A stretch of DNA of 64,000 bases from Spirometra erinaceieuropaei (GCA_902702965.1 CACRXP010000048.1:1428411-1492410), one strand, 5' to 3'. Positions 18,357-30,247 are shown, counted from the first letter of the stretch. The notes: a model not told the origin generated them from the sequence alone. Made by a program: numbers and translations.

Positions 18357-20207
18357 ATGGAAGCCTTCTACGGATCGTGGCAAGTGAAAAGCAGTGATGA
18401 CGTGAGTGTGCTAGCTAAGCGCCTGGGGCTCGAAATACCCAAAGACAAATTAACCCAAATGTCCAATTCGGTCCTGGTCTTCACCCCAGGTGCCGCCGAC
18501 CACTACAACATGCAAGTAAAAATGGGCCCCGTGACTCACGACACAAATTTCAAGCTGGGTGAGGAGTTCGAGCACACTACACTGGATGGTCGACCCGTTA
18601 AGGCAAGATTCTGACTCAATATTTATTCCTTTTTTATACTTGTTTTTACTGGGACATCTTCTCCATGTAAACTTGGTGTAATTAAATGTGCTAGTCCTCT
18701 TGGCTGACTGTCTCCACTAATCTCAACCGAAAGCGACGGTCAGCCAATTCTCTGTATCGCGTCATACCGACGTTGGACTTTGAAACTCCGGAGATAGGTG
18801 CAGTAGAAAGGATAAACTGGATTGTACTGACTTTCAGCAACCCACTAGACGATGCGTACTTAATTAATGTATATGCATACATATATGTGTGTCCGTGTAT
18901 ACATACATATACAGAACTGTTTAGGGCTTGATTGCATTCACCCAGACAATCACAGTCCATACGAAGCATATTTGCCTAGGGAAGTCAATCGATCGGCGTG
19001 CGCCCATTCCTAAGTGAATGCATATTTGATCTTCATGAGGTACTATCATTGATATTTGCAAGTAAATGTTTACGATGGCGGAACAAATTCAAAATTACTT
19101 AGTTGAAAGAACGATAAATTTGTATTCATACACTTTGTAGATGGTCATGAAACTGGATGGCAACAAGTTGACAATTGATCAGAAAGGAGACAAAGCCATG
19201 CTCATTGAGAACGTTGTGGATGGTAACAATTTAACAATGGTGAGTAAAAACCGGCCATTGTGCTTTTTCGTTAAAGCGCAGATGATAAGGCATTTTTGTA
19301 TGTAACAATCTTGCAGAGAAAGAATGGACAACCGCCCCCCTCATATGAAGTCGTCTTGAGTTCACGAGTGACATAATACCAGGAAAAGGCCCGTTAAACG
19401 GCTGCAAGAAACAGGGAAAACTACCTCATGCATAAACTAGCCTGTGCCTTAAACGGTTGCTGGGCAGAGTGTGTTTACACCATATATGGCTTTGAGGGAA
19501 TTTCATTTCAGATTATCCAACTAACTGTAACTGCACCGGCAGCGATTTCGTAGAATTGTTCAAGTACCAAGGTGGAAAATTCGAAGATCCCAAAACAGAA
19601 AGCAGGAAAGGGAGCCAGATCGGAAAGTCATATTGACGGCTACAGGGTATACACGCAGCTCAGCAAGCAGTCGCAGCAAGCGTTCGCATCAGGCCAGTGT
19701 CAGCCGAAGTGCTTGCACCTGAGTTTCGTTGGATTACCGCCAATCGGTGAAGAGGGCAGTGCAACCAGCGCCGCGGTATCTACTAGCTGGAGATTGCCAC
19801 ACGCACTATAGTGGTGACTTACAGGCAGACTAGGCGACCCGAGCCAGCCCTCTGTGCGAGCCAGGATAATTTGGAAATGCATGAGGCGCAAATTTAGGAA
19901 ATGGGATTGTCCCTGGAAGTTCACAAGGAGGAGGCTTGTAATTGCCATGGCTGCAGTAATAGAATGCCCTTGTAGGATTTATTAATGAGATCGGAATTCA
20001 AATTTTGCTAGCACGAAACTCACTGAAGAAAGAACGATCAGATATTTAAGGAGGTGGTGATTTCCATTTAATCATCGCGTTCTCGGTGTTTTGTTTCGTA
20101 TAAATTTCGCCCAGCAGCGAACTCATTCTAAAATCCCTTTCTATTCTCTTTTGCAGACTCTGAAAGTGGGCGACGTGTCTTGTGTTCGACACTACACCAA
20201 AGCTTAA
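18357..20207 (+). CDS. Fatty-acid-binding protein (three exons)
   Basis: Exons 18357-18602, 19141-19239 and 20157-20207 give 131 residues, the usual size of cytosolic FABPs, which carry long-chain fatty acids inside the cell in a ten-strand beta barrel. The N-terminus MEAFYGSWQV fits the family signature (G.W near residue 6). TNFKLGEEFEHTTLDGR is the central FKLG.EF...T.D.R block. The C-terminus VSCVRHYTKA keeps the Arg-X-Tyr pair that binds the carboxylate. The other usual Arg, near residue 106, is replaced (LIENVVDG). Intron 2 is GT-AG. Intron 1 appears to be GC-AG: exon 1 ends at GTTAAG before gcaaga, which aligns the next exon (MVMKLDGNKL) without a gap. A GTTAAG donor six bases earlier would lose two residues. 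The reading frame meets TGA at 18612 if intron 1 is retained. GTGAGT inside exon 1 (18402) looks like a cryptic donor, but coding homology continues through it. Paralogue, species and substrate preference are not determinable here. Confidence 0.92.
18603..18608 (+). promoter_or_regulatory. Probable GC-type 5' splice site of FABP intron 1
   Basis: AAG|GCAAGA fits the consensus of rare GC-AG introns (AG|GCAAGT). The matching acceptor is tttgtag ending at 19140. Both exons are phase 0 at this junction. Confidence 0.7.
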
Positions 20208-20220
20208 ATGTACAAAGATT

Positions 20221-20226
20221 AATAAA
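20221..20226 (+). terminator. Poly(A) signal of the FABP gene
   Basis: AATAAA 13 bp after the TAA stop, so the 3' untranslated region is very short. Confidence 0.7.
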
Positions 20227-20447
20227 TGTGAACGTATTTTTCCACATCCCTTTCCTCTGCTCGGTGGGTTAAATGCGCAAGGGATTGGCAATATTTTTTT
20301 TTCATTTGGCGACTAACGCACTGCCTCAGCATGCAATCATTCTCCCGACTTAATCGCCATTTGTGGCCAACTAGGTGAAGATTGGTGGCCTACACATCAG
20401 CATTTCAACAGGTCTGCATTAAATAAACGAAAGGTCCTTTGAAGGTC

Positions 20448-20838
20448 AGTATAAATGCGCTGAAATGAGTCAAGAAATACATCTGATTCACTTGCTCACT
20501 GCCGAGAACCCCCAGTCTGTTTAAGCTGACGCAAAACTTCCCGTCGGCTAACTCCATTACCAGTTGGTGTCAGTTCCGATTTTTATGCAGTGGCTCATAC
20601 CAACGCTGAACCGTACATCATTTTTTCACATTTCTATGAACCTGCTAACTCCTTTGATCGAATGTACAAGACATTACTTTCCGAGAATGGATTTCAACTG
20701 AGCGAAGTTGGCGAAAGACTGGGGAATGCCATGAGGCCATTACATTTCGTGATTGCTGGTCCAACTACTCACGACCACAGACTCACTGGTGTGCCATGCG
20801 CTGGAGACGTAATCACGCCGGAAGAAGATTCAATCTAA
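20448..20838 (+). pseudogene. FABP-like remnant or divergent paralogue
   Basis: A TATA-like cagtataaatgcgctgaa (20449) recalls the FABP promoter. The frame ending at 20838 contains NSFDRMYKTL, then GFQLSEVGERLGNAMRP, comparable to the F(D)..M..LG..F......GN..KP part of FABPs, and VIAGPTTHD, comparable to VKMGPVTHD of the intact gene. There is no FKLGEEF block and no following exon was found. The relationship rests on weak motif order and on position next to the FABP gene. Confidence 0.4.
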
Positions 20839-21489
20839 ACCAAACTCGCTACCCAACAGCAATTTATTCCTTTAAGATGCCCATCCATGTGACTGATCGA
20901 CCTCCACTGACGTCAATGTCCTCTTCCCATTTGATCGCCTCAGACTGTTTGTTTCGCAAACCGTTAGTTTCAAAAGCATGCATTGACCGAGGGCAGATGA
21001 ATAAGGAGTCAGGAAATTCTATTGCATCATTAAATTCTGCATGTTGCCCCCAACTTTTTTTGTTAAACATGTTTCCTCACCAATCCTGCCTTGGATGAGT
21101 TGAAGTTCAAAAAAATTTCAGGAGTCGACGTGAACTGAGCTGCACTCAGGCCCGCTTTTGACTTGTTTCACAGAAATTTCCGAGCTCTTTCTCGCGCATT
21201 TTTAACATACTTTCCATTGAAGTTATTTACCGAATAGGTAACAGTCGATAGAAGCACTTGAAAGTCATTTCCGACGTAGATGGATTCCAGCTAATGATCA
21301 TCCATTTTGCCAAGCCTATTATTGTGAGGCGCTTGTGTTCTAACATGTTGTGCTGCTCGCATGATATGGACCACAAGTCACAAAAATATGCTTTCTTTCG
21401 TGGACAGGCGCTCTCGTCAATGTTTGCGTTTGTGCAATGTAAGATTACTGGCTTTTATATCATTTTTGCAGGTTGAGTCTCTAGAAATA
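20839..21489. other. Unassigned spacer
   Basis: No gene or repeat partner recognised. Confidence 0.3.
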
Positions 21490-22469
21490 CAGTGCGTGAC
21501 CGATCTCATGAAATGTTGGCCGAAATTCTGAAATTCGTTTTCGATTAGAAGGGATTACTTAGGTGGGGTTGTAATACTGATTAGCATGCGGCATAATCCT
21601 ATAGCATTTCGGACTTGCCAAGATGTTAGCTTTTGGATGCACTCCAGTTTGTCCTTCTGCAGAAACCATACACGGTAAAAAGATGACTACATAAGTAGCA
21701 TGCAATTTTCCTATGGATTTTCGATGGTCTTATAGAGTCAAATATATTTTACAGAAGTAATGTACAAAAATAAGCTTTTTTACTCATATGGTAGAAAATA
21801 ACATTGCCTTTGCGTTTTATGCATGAAGAAGGTGTAAATTTAGGTTTTAATAAAGTTTCTCAATGCCCGTATATTTTTGAGCCTGATCTACCACTGCATC
21901 GGTGATCAACGATTTCCCTCAGCAAGCTGCATGCTTTCCGCGCAAGGAAAATCACATATTCTTTGAGAAGATACCACGAGGATTTCATAAAATTTCGCAA
22001 TGGATCCGAACTGTGTTGTACATTTCATGAGCAGCAGTGCTCATCGGACATATGCGGTCTCGCATGCATGGACATCCATGGTCTTAAACATATCATAATT
22101 GGAAACTTTTTGAAACCTAAATATACACTTTCCGCATGCATAAAATGCAAAAGAAATGGTATTTTCTGCAATATGAGTAAAAAGCTTATTTTTGCACACT
22201 ATTTCTGTAAAATATATTTGACTCTTTAAGGCCATCGAAAATCCATAGGAAAATTGCATGCTACTTATGTAGTCATCTTTTTACCGGGTACGGTTTCTGC
22301 AGGAGGACAAAATGGAGTGCATCCAAAAGCTAATATCCTGGCGAGTCCGAAATGCTATAGGATTATGCCGCATGTTAATCAGTATTACAACCCCACCAAA
22401 GTTATTCCTCCTAATCGAAAATGAATTTCAGAATTTCAGCCAACATTTCATGAGATCGGCCACGCACTT
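21490..22469. mobile_element. Palindromic TA-flanked element, second subfamily
   Basis: About 980 bp. The left end is CAGTGCGTGACCGATCTCATG; the right end is its inverse with two changes (ending CACTT). TA lies at 21488-21489 and 22470-22471. Ends and arms differ from the 99/15532 subfamily but share the ATGAAATGT core and gcataatcctat block, and match 32383-33755 best. Confidence 0.82.
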
Positions 22470-24300
22470 TACATGTCAGCTGACGAAAATGTTCAAAAAT
22501 CAAAATACGCCTTGCTCCGGCTGCAAAATTAGACGGAAGGGCTATTTCCTAATACTAATCTCCAGTTTAAAAATGCATCTTCTCCTCTTTACGAGAGGGG
22601 CCGCATTGATTGCGGTGTCCTTCACAAATAATCTAAACTCAAGGGCTAGGCGCGACCTACGAGCTATTTTGGTAGTCATTAACATCGCCTTTATTCCTGA
22701 AAAACGATTGTCCACCGGAAAATCAACTAATCCCATCCCATTTTTTTCCACAACGTAGAGGCTTAGAAGAAACATTCAGCACCGATATTCACTGTACCAA
22801 GCGGCATTATCAACGGACTTAGAGGCTTAGATGACGTAGTTGAAAGATGAAGGGTGAGGCTGGCATTACAAATTCAACCCTTCGTAGATCATGAACTCAA
22901 AAGTTCGTCAACTGATGTAATAACGCGTTTTTTCATGGCAGAGTTCTGGTTACAGTGAAGCTTCCTCAATGCGATCTTCATGACATTCATACTTATATGA
23001 CATCGGAGTCGCCCACTCATGAGCCTAACACACGAAGCGAATACCAGGTCGTGTATGGCACGCTTAGTTGCGCGAAGTAGCCGTGTCGACCACCGCGGCA
23101 GTTGGTTGAGATGTGTGATACATTAAGTGCCCTCTTCCACCCAAGGCGACTGTAACTTTGAGGTAAGTAAGGAGTGCGTAAAGGATCATCCGGAAACAGT
23201 CGGCGAATGATCTCGATGCTGCCGATTCCCTAACCAGGTACAATCGATGAAGTCTCCTCTCCAGTAACATAATTAGCACAATCGACCATCACGTTGCCAC
23301 CAACAACCGACGACTACGTCCAACCGCTCCCTTCATCGTCCTTTACCCTAGTAATTCACTCATTCAGCGGAACTCTAGCCAAATGCAAAAGTATAATATG
23401 GGTCTTTGTTAGTCCTTTGTCATAGTTTTGTTTACATACTATCCGTTATAGTTATTCTACTTGTTAAGCATTTTCTAGACTTGCATTTATCCACCTTTGT
23501 TTAAGTTGGTGTTCATGAAGCGGTTACGCAGAGCCACGAACTGATATGAGTTTCGATTTAACTAAATGACTTTTCATTCACCGCCTTTGTTCTTTCCTAG
23601 GCGGTTTTGACGATCAAGTCTGTTCTGACGCGGCCATTTTGCTTGACTTTTCTCGATTTAGTCTTAGCGTGAGATCACGTTACTGATTGACTAGACCCGC
23701 TAAAGGTCTAGCTACTGCAGATCCCGAAACTCCAACTTGAGATTGGTTTCCGCCAACAATAGCTAGTTTAATGGTCTGCTTTTCAAACTCTTGATAGTTT
23801 ATTCGCCTGCTTCATGTGGGTTCTTCTTGCAGATGCAGACAAAGATCATCAGAATGAGAAATGTTTGAGTACATAGAAGAGTGGTTAAGTATTGTATCAT
23901 TGAATATTGTAAGTAAGAGAAGACGGAGAGTCATTGAGTCTCGTGGTCCAGTCTAAATCCAGCCGCAATTGTCGGGAATACACGTTCCGAGGTGTAAATA
24001 AGGAGTCGGTGGTTTAAACCCATCCAACACATCTACTCTCCATGTGCTAGTAGCAATGTTCCGTCAACTTAATAGTTGGCGGTGGCAGAGTCCTACATGA
24101 GAATTTTGATCTACAAGACGAACAGTAACATTAGTATAGTCCGAGGTAAATTTTGGTCCTTTCTTATCGCCAATGTTCATAGCCATGGAAAGAAGCCTAT
24201 TAGGAAGCTCATCGTCGGTCACGACGCACCGGAAGATGATTGAGGTTGCCGGGAATAATTAGACGAATCATTCCTCTGAACGATGGACAAGGGAAACGAA
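22470..24300. other. Unassigned 1.8-kb region
   Basis: Short frames only; no motif, splice-supported exon or repeat partner recognised. Confidence 0.3.
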
Positions 24301-24301
24301 A

Positions 24302-24410
24302 ACCGCCTGGTTTTGTCATTCATCTCATTCTAACAGCGCAGAGAAAGTTGTGATATCTCCTTGACGGAATGCATACAGCATGTATTTCCGAAACCTCGAA
24401 TGCGAGTGTA
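24302..24410 (+). repeat. Short dispersed repeat, copy 1
   Basis: cgcctggttttgtcattcat through cagcatgt..ttccgaaac is repeated at 26471-26570 with about 88% identity. A local tandem echo (cgaat.attcctct.gacgatgga at 24262 and 24448) flanks it. Confidence 0.6.
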
Positions 24411-26010
24411 ACGAATTTTTATTCGGGGATTCGGATTCGACGAATTATTCCTCTAGACGATGGAGAAGGGTTTAGAATAGCGTCTTCCCGTTCACGGCTT
24501 CGTTCTCAGTCGCAAAAGCACTGAAGGCAGAATAAATTAGTTTGTTACCCAAATCGCATGATTCATGAATAAGGCAACGACCGGAACTTGGAGCATGCAC
24601 AAGATGAAAAAGATCGCACAGGCTGTGTGAGTTCCACATTCCCCTAGATAATATAAAAGAAGAGTTGGTAGTAAATGAACTACGGATTATGCCGGGTTTT
24701 CCGTCCGCAATTCCATTTTAACCTTTAAAATATTTGCCTTGATATTCTAACAGAAACGTAGTTCTTACTGCATTAAATGACACACGCATGGGATAAACAT
24801 GGAAATATCAAATATGTTCACAGTCGACAGATAGGTCTTGAAGCGTCAGGTGCTTAGGGCACTTTACGCCGATCTGAGGGACCAGCGGTCCTAGTCCGTC
24901 CCGTGCACATGTTTTCGGACCAATGAAATATGCCACATATGAAAATTACGTGAAATGTTATGTTGACAGCGTAAGTCATCGTTAGGTTAAAGATTGATTT
25001 TATTAACTGATCAGTCTTGCTTTTATTATTTGCCGGATTCCCCAAAGACGGTAATCTTGGCAAAACAACGGTGGAAAAAACGACTCGCGTATCCAGCCTA
25101 GGAGGCCTAGGCTGTCTCATTTGAGCCCCAAAATAGCGTGGTGAACTTGGAGTGTCTCGCCAATCATCGTGGATGACTAGGGGGGAGGGGGAGGGTTAAA
25201 TGAAAATAACCCAAGCGTCAAATGCGTATGAACCGGCGGGAGCCAACGTCTCCCTCCTACCAATATTGCATTCCCGCACAAAGCAGACTGCCCCTTTAAG
25301 TAGTCAGTGCATTTTGCCGTTGCGAACTACTGGAAATAAGGAATTTTGGGGACGGAATCAAATTGCTGACACCTCGAATTCCAACCGCGTGCGTAGCAAC
25401 CTGCACTACCAGGGAATTGGACATGCAATCAGATGCGGCGCGAGGGCAGCTCCGTCCAGGGCAAACGTTTTCTGACTGCTGATGATAAGGTCATGTAAAC
25501 AGGGATTTTTAAATTGACTTTAGCACATACTTTCTATTGATTTGGGGTTCTCATGCACACAACCAACAAGTTGACCCCGAGATAACGCATAACCGATTTC
25601 TCTCACTCATTTAATGAAGAAATCGCGTCCTCTTGAGCTGAACTCAGATGCATACGTTACAACGGCGCTGTGTAATTCATCAACACATATGTCTTTTGAA
25701 ATGATGCATTTTCAACCTGAACCTGAGAATTGTCCAATTTCTGCCAGCAATTCCTGTAAGTGACGTTTTTGCACTAGTGAAAAGTGGACAATATATAACG
25801 CAGTTTGTCTGAGCCACAGAGAGTTTCAAGGAGATGGCAAGAGTGTCGGAGTTGTCAATGGTTCTCTCAACGTAAGCACTCCTTCTGGAGGACATAATTT
25901 ACTAAAAACAGAATATTCCAAATAGAAGGCAGATAGAAATAGGCAGATGACGCTCACAAATCCGGTTCGCAGGACCTAGAGAAGTCGGACGAATACATAA
26001 GAATACAGAA
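24411..26010. other. Unassigned 1.6-kb region
   Basis: No gene recognised on either strand. Confidence 0.3.
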
Positions 26011-26745
26011 GATGTGCTGTCTCACGAAATGCTAACCGAAAAATGCTTTCGATTCGAAAAAAATATCTAAGTGTTGTTGTAATATGAAATAATCGTGCAG
26101 CGTATTTCTAAGATGTTGTAGTCGCCGTGGAATACCGAACGTTGAATGCGCTTCTTTTAAGCCGTCTGCTAAAGCTAAACTCCGTGAAATTGACCACTTA
26201 CTTGAAATGACTTTTCCCAATGATTTTTATGCGTTTATAAATGCAACTATATTTTACATAAAATATGCACGAAAATATTTTTTCTTCAACTCATTTGGTA
26301 CCAAATTATGCCTCCGTAAAATTTTCTGCCTGAGAAGACAGTGACTTTTGGTTTCAGAATACTTTCTAGTTGGGAGTTTTTTTAAGACCGCGAAATGCTC
26401 ATTCATACAGTAAGTCATTAGCACGTAACTCAATACCAATTATAAAGCACACCTCCTGGTTAACATCATTCGCCTGGTTTTGTCATTCATCTCATCCTAA
26501 CAGCGCAGAGAGATTTGTGATATCCCTTTGGTGGAATGCATACAGCATGTAGTTCCGAAACGCCAAATTCAGTGTAAAGGCAGGTTTGGTCGGAAGTATT
26601 ATGCGGGAATTCTAAAATCCGAAAGATATCCTCTCTTCAAGCAGAAAAGTTGGGTAGGACGTAATGAGTGCAAAAGAGAATATCTTGTGCATGTTTTCTA
26701 TCGAACATACTTGAATTTATATCAGAATCGAAAGACAACATGAAG
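26010..26745. mobile_element. Degraded palindromic TA element
   Basis: Left arm 26024-26440 (ctcacgaaatgctaacc, cgattcgaaaa, aataatcgtgcagc) and a right-arm piece at 26640-26745 (gtgcatgttttctatcgaac, ttgaatttatat). The short repeat at 26471-26570 sits inside. Ends are not preserved. Confidence 0.55.
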
Positions 26746-26869
26746 GGAGGTAGAGATTGAGGAGTTAAACAGCCGATAAAAGTGAGTATGTGGGAGAGGA
26801 TCGAGGGCGTTGAGAGGACAGAACTCAGAGTCTAGTTCTGTCAGAGATTTGGGGAGGGGAAGGGTGGGG

Positions 26870-27050
26870 GATGTAGGCAGAATGGCATTACCGACAAAGA
26901 CAAGGGCGACTGGAATAGCCATTTCTGGCTTATTAGCCGTCGTCAGCCAGTCATACCCAAGCCCGAAGTGTGGAACACCCGAGCCTCGAACTCGCGACCT
27001 GTTAGTTAGACGTCCACGCCTCTAACCACTGCGCCACGAGCCCATTGCCC
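26870..27050 (-). mobile_element. tRNA-headed SINE
   Basis: In reverse, the head GGGCTCGTGGCGCAGTGG (A box) runs to GGTCGCGAGTTCGAGGC (B box), 27043-26975. A body shared with 12530-12660 follows (gacggctaataagccagaaa). The acceptor arm does not close, so this is a tRNA-derived promoter, not a tRNA gene. Confidence 0.75.
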
Positions 27051-27078
27051 TGTCGGTTTTCGATCGGGAATATACAGT

Positions 27079-27252
27079 GGTAGAGGGCGCTCTCCGATCG
27101 TTCATACGGAATTCACTCTTTCCGTTGTGCCTTAAGGTCTCTCTCTCGAGCTCAACCAGCAGCCGCACAGCGGCGCATGATATATAGGCTGAATGGCATT
27201 ACCGACAAAAACAAGTGAGTTCCGTATGAACGATCGGTGAGCGCCCCCTACC
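27079..27252. mobile_element. 174-bp element with 39-bp inverted ends, SINE-related
   Basis: Both ends read inward ggtag.gggcgctc.ccgatcg then ttcatacgga..tcact. The interior (ccagcagccgcacagcggcg, then catgatata) is also in the SINE at 12417. Probably a SINE tail with an inverted duplicate of its end. Confidence 0.6.
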
Positions 27253-27284
27253 ATTGGTGGGGGATGTGTCTAGCAATCAGCCAC

Positions 27285-27320
27285 GTCTCAGTTTCGTCGC
27301 TGTAACGCGACGTGTCAGGA
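27285..27320 (-). ncRNA. Hammerhead-like sequence after Penelope copy at 27575
   Basis: In reverse: CTGACAC (27318-27312; core position, damaged), stem II GTCGC/GCGAC (perfect 5 bp, loop gttaca), GAAAC (27295-27291). Spacing between core and GAAAC is as expected, but three core bases differ and no GTC abuts GAAAC. Confidence 0.35.
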
Positions 27321-27574
27321 GGTGTGCGCATACATGCTGGGTTCGTCATTGTTCAGGGGAGACTTCGCGCTTCATGAGAGCATAAGGTTGGGTTGACTAA
27401 CAGTATGGCCACTGCCTCTGACGTCGCAAGTATCCGCTGACGCAGGAACTTGGAGTGTGTCGTCGGCACCTTATAGACGACTCGGAATGGCTGGTTGACG
27501 TCTACCCCGGTGACAGGTATCAACCAAGTGAACCACAGCTGCGCTACAGATGGACTTTCTCTCACCTTAGGTTA

Positions 27575-28225
27575 GCCAGGCAGGATGGTGCTCTCGCATC
27601 CGCTTGGATAGGCGCCTAGTTGTTCGACCAATATAGCCTACCACATAGGAGCAAGTGAAGGCGTAGATGCACATTGAGGAGGTCTGAAAAGACAGTCTAT
27701 CCTTGTCTTCAAGAAGCTGAAGCGGAGTGCATATGAAAACTAGACTTTTCTTAATGGCTGGTTAAGTGCGCGCGATAGGAGCGTTCAAGCGATGATGTGG
27801 AAGTTCCCTCGGCGGATCCTCTCGCAATCGCGGTGTTGGAAATGACTTCTTCTCTTAGCGACGACGTTTCAGATTTTGCATGGCGTTCTTCCCTATATTT
27901 TCTGATAAACCTTTCAGGCAGGCCGTTTTTTCGCAGAGTGGCGAAAAAATTTTCAAGCGTATCTCGAGTACACATCTTCCCAGCTAGGTGGGTGAGGCAG
28001 CAGACGAAGCTTCGTTTCTGATTCAGCGGTACAAAGCCGTAGAAATCCCTGCATTGCTCCGCCCAAAGTTTTTTTGCGAAATACACTTCTAGGAATTCTG
28101 CCATCCGGCATTCGTTTAAGTAGGACGTCCAGAGATGGGAGGCACTCTCCGTTCTCTTTTCCCAAACCTACAACAGACTTGCAGATCAAGTTACCGGGAC
28201 GAGGCGGGCACGGAATGAACAGCAT
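27575..28225 (-). pseudogene. Penelope-like element: RT thumb/linker and GIY-YIG
   Basis: In minus order: ENGECLPSLDVLLKRMPDG followed by SVFRKK (end of the palm and start of the thumb). After a frame change come NQKRSFVCCLTHLAGKMC and LRKNGLPERFIRKY (the KRS...L..R and NG.P..FI conserved blocks), then DRLSFQT, CIYAFTC and YVVGYIGRTTRRLSKRMREH (27590-27710), the YIG strand with its conserved Arg and the helix. Stops and at least one frameshift make it a pseudogene. The catalytic YVDD region lies outside the retained part. Confidence 0.8.
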
Positions 28226-28540
28226 GGAAAAAAGAATGCTGAAATGGAAGAGATGTCGAAGGGAGTTTGCTGTCTGTCAGTTGAAAAAGAGGCAGGTGTG
28301 TAGCACACGAGTAGCAGATTCTTAATATTAATCCAGGGATTAACACAATCTGACATTCAGCAGACTTGAATCGGCCCAGCAAGTGGGGCAGAATGAGAGG
28401 TCATCGGTGTGTGGCCTCTGTTCACTACAGTTAATCGCGGTGACATGGTTCTGACCCCAAACAAACAAACGCATTTCAAACGCATCAAGATGCTGCGTGA
28501 CTAACTACTCAGTGGGGTTGCATTCCCTACTTTTACCCCT
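28226..28540. other. Unassigned spacer
   Basis: Nothing recognised. Confidence 0.3.
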
Positions 28541-28544
28541 CCCC

Positions 28545-29021
28545 AATTCCCGAACTATTTTGAACCCAGCCTGCCATTACACTTGCATTTAGGTTTTCCA
28601 AAATACAAGCTCTCCATTTTCACTCTATACTCCAATAAGAGGAGACAATATACGTTTCATAAAATTTAGCAGTGGATTTGAGCCATATAGTAAATTTTGC
28701 AAGCAACATTAGTAAATGCAGAGACACGATGTTTTATGGACGGGCATTTCATGGTCTTAAAAATCCTATAACTAGAAACATTTTTAAGCTGACTTGTAAC
28801 CTTACCCTAAGTATACTACTTGACGAAGACGTAATTTTATACCATATAAGTAAAATAATGAATATTTTATGCGTGTTTTCCATGACAACCATTTGAAGTA
28901 ATTGAAATGTCTTGGGATTATGATGCGTGGCAGTTAATATTACAACTCTACTTAAATTGGTTTTTAGAAAAGCAGACGAATTTGAGAATTTCGGCTGACA
29001 TTTCATGAGTTAGCACATCTA
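28545..29021. mobile_element. Palindromic TA element, right half
   Basis: The centre (ggatttgagccatat, then aagcaacattagtaaatgcagagac) and right arm end in gacatttcatgagttagcacatctac. The left arm is missing. Confidence 0.75.
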
Positions 29022-29960
29022 CCCCACATAACATATCGTTCGCAACGGCGGTGTCTAATCTCGACAAAAATCAATTTAAATATAAAAAAATAATCCGTTC
29101 TTGCGCTGATGAAGGAACTCCCTGTTTGAAGTACGAATTCACATACATCAAGTAACCTGATAAAAATAAACTCACAACTCACTCCGATGGCGGGAAATTT
29201 GATCGAGCATAATGCGGCCGAGATGTTGCATGCTTCTGTCCTATCTCATGAACACAACGTTCGGTGCTGCGACTGGGTTTTACCAATTTAAGCAAAATTC
29301 GGCGTGTTGTGTGCTAGGTTTCAGTCTGAAAGGGACGTCCAGAGAGAAACCGAGTCTTGTAGAACAACAGGCGCTCAACAAGGGACGATTTAGGCTTGAG
29401 ATGCGGTGTACTTGCGCTAAATTCAGGCAAGGTACTAGTTCCCGCTTCCAAACCATGAACCTGATCTATCTGGGATTTGGTGCAAGGCCACCTAAATAAT
29501 GGGAGGCGAAGAGGGATTTTCTATTCCCGTGTCCTTATTTAGTGGGATGCATCACTTTATTGTCAACTGCTACCAAACGCGAGGTCCATAGAACCGATCT
29601 CCATCGCAAAACTGAAAGTTTAATTTCTTTCAGGATGCATTCGTCTACTTTACTTTCATGTCAAACACTTGTCTGGTACCAGCGGCCCGTTTTCTACGGA
29701 AAAGGAAAATATAGTCGAACAAAACAGCGAAATGGCGAAAAGTGCTCCTGAATGAACGCATGCCACTAATCCAAATGCAGGAGAGGAGGTGACTCACACA
29801 TGTGCGTTCCATCATGCTGTGGATCACGTAATTTGTGCAGAATCGAAACCAACTGTTGAACTGTGAGCGCAAAATAATGCATACACAATGTTGCACTTAC
29901 TTCGTGGGGCACGCGGTGAACGTTGCCACTCGTGATGTTCGAGCTGCAGACCGATCACAA
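29022..29960. other. Unassigned region
   Basis: Frames at 29212-29499 and 29542-29751 have no recognisable motif. Confidence 0.3.
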
Positions 29961-29962
29961 AC

Positions 29963-30049
29963 GGGGTGGTGGTGGTGGTGGTGGTGGTGGTGGTGGTGGT
30001 GGTGGTGGTGGTGGTGGTGGTGGTGGTGGTGGTGGTGATGGTGGTGGTG
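29963..30049 (+). repeat. (GGT)n microsatellite, about 29 units
   Basis: Nearly pure GGT with one GAT near the end. The G-rich strand could form quadruplexes; long Trp, Gly or Pro frames through it are artefacts. Confidence 0.95.
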
Positions 30050-30247
30050 AGTCAACCGCTGGAGCGTATATTTGACTTTTCTGATATTCTATGCTCACTG
30101 CATCAGAGAATCTGAAATATTTCTCCAAACAGGTGGCAAGAGTTAGGAGGAACGGCACCAGTTTTCGAGTCCAAATCCAACACGACTGACATGTGGCTTC
30201 GTTGTACTAACTACTGCAATGAGCGAAATGCGCTGAACGAGAGATCG

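Noticed and set aside
18402..18407. GTGAGT donor inside FABP exon 1
   Set aside because: FABP homology continues through it in the same frame; using it would delete most of the barrel.
26975..27043. tRNA-like sequence with A and B boxes
   Set aside because: The acceptor arm does not close and the anticodon stem is poor; it is the head of a SINE.
29835..30158. Poly-Trp and poly-Pro frames
   Set aside because: Translation of the (GGT)n microsatellite.
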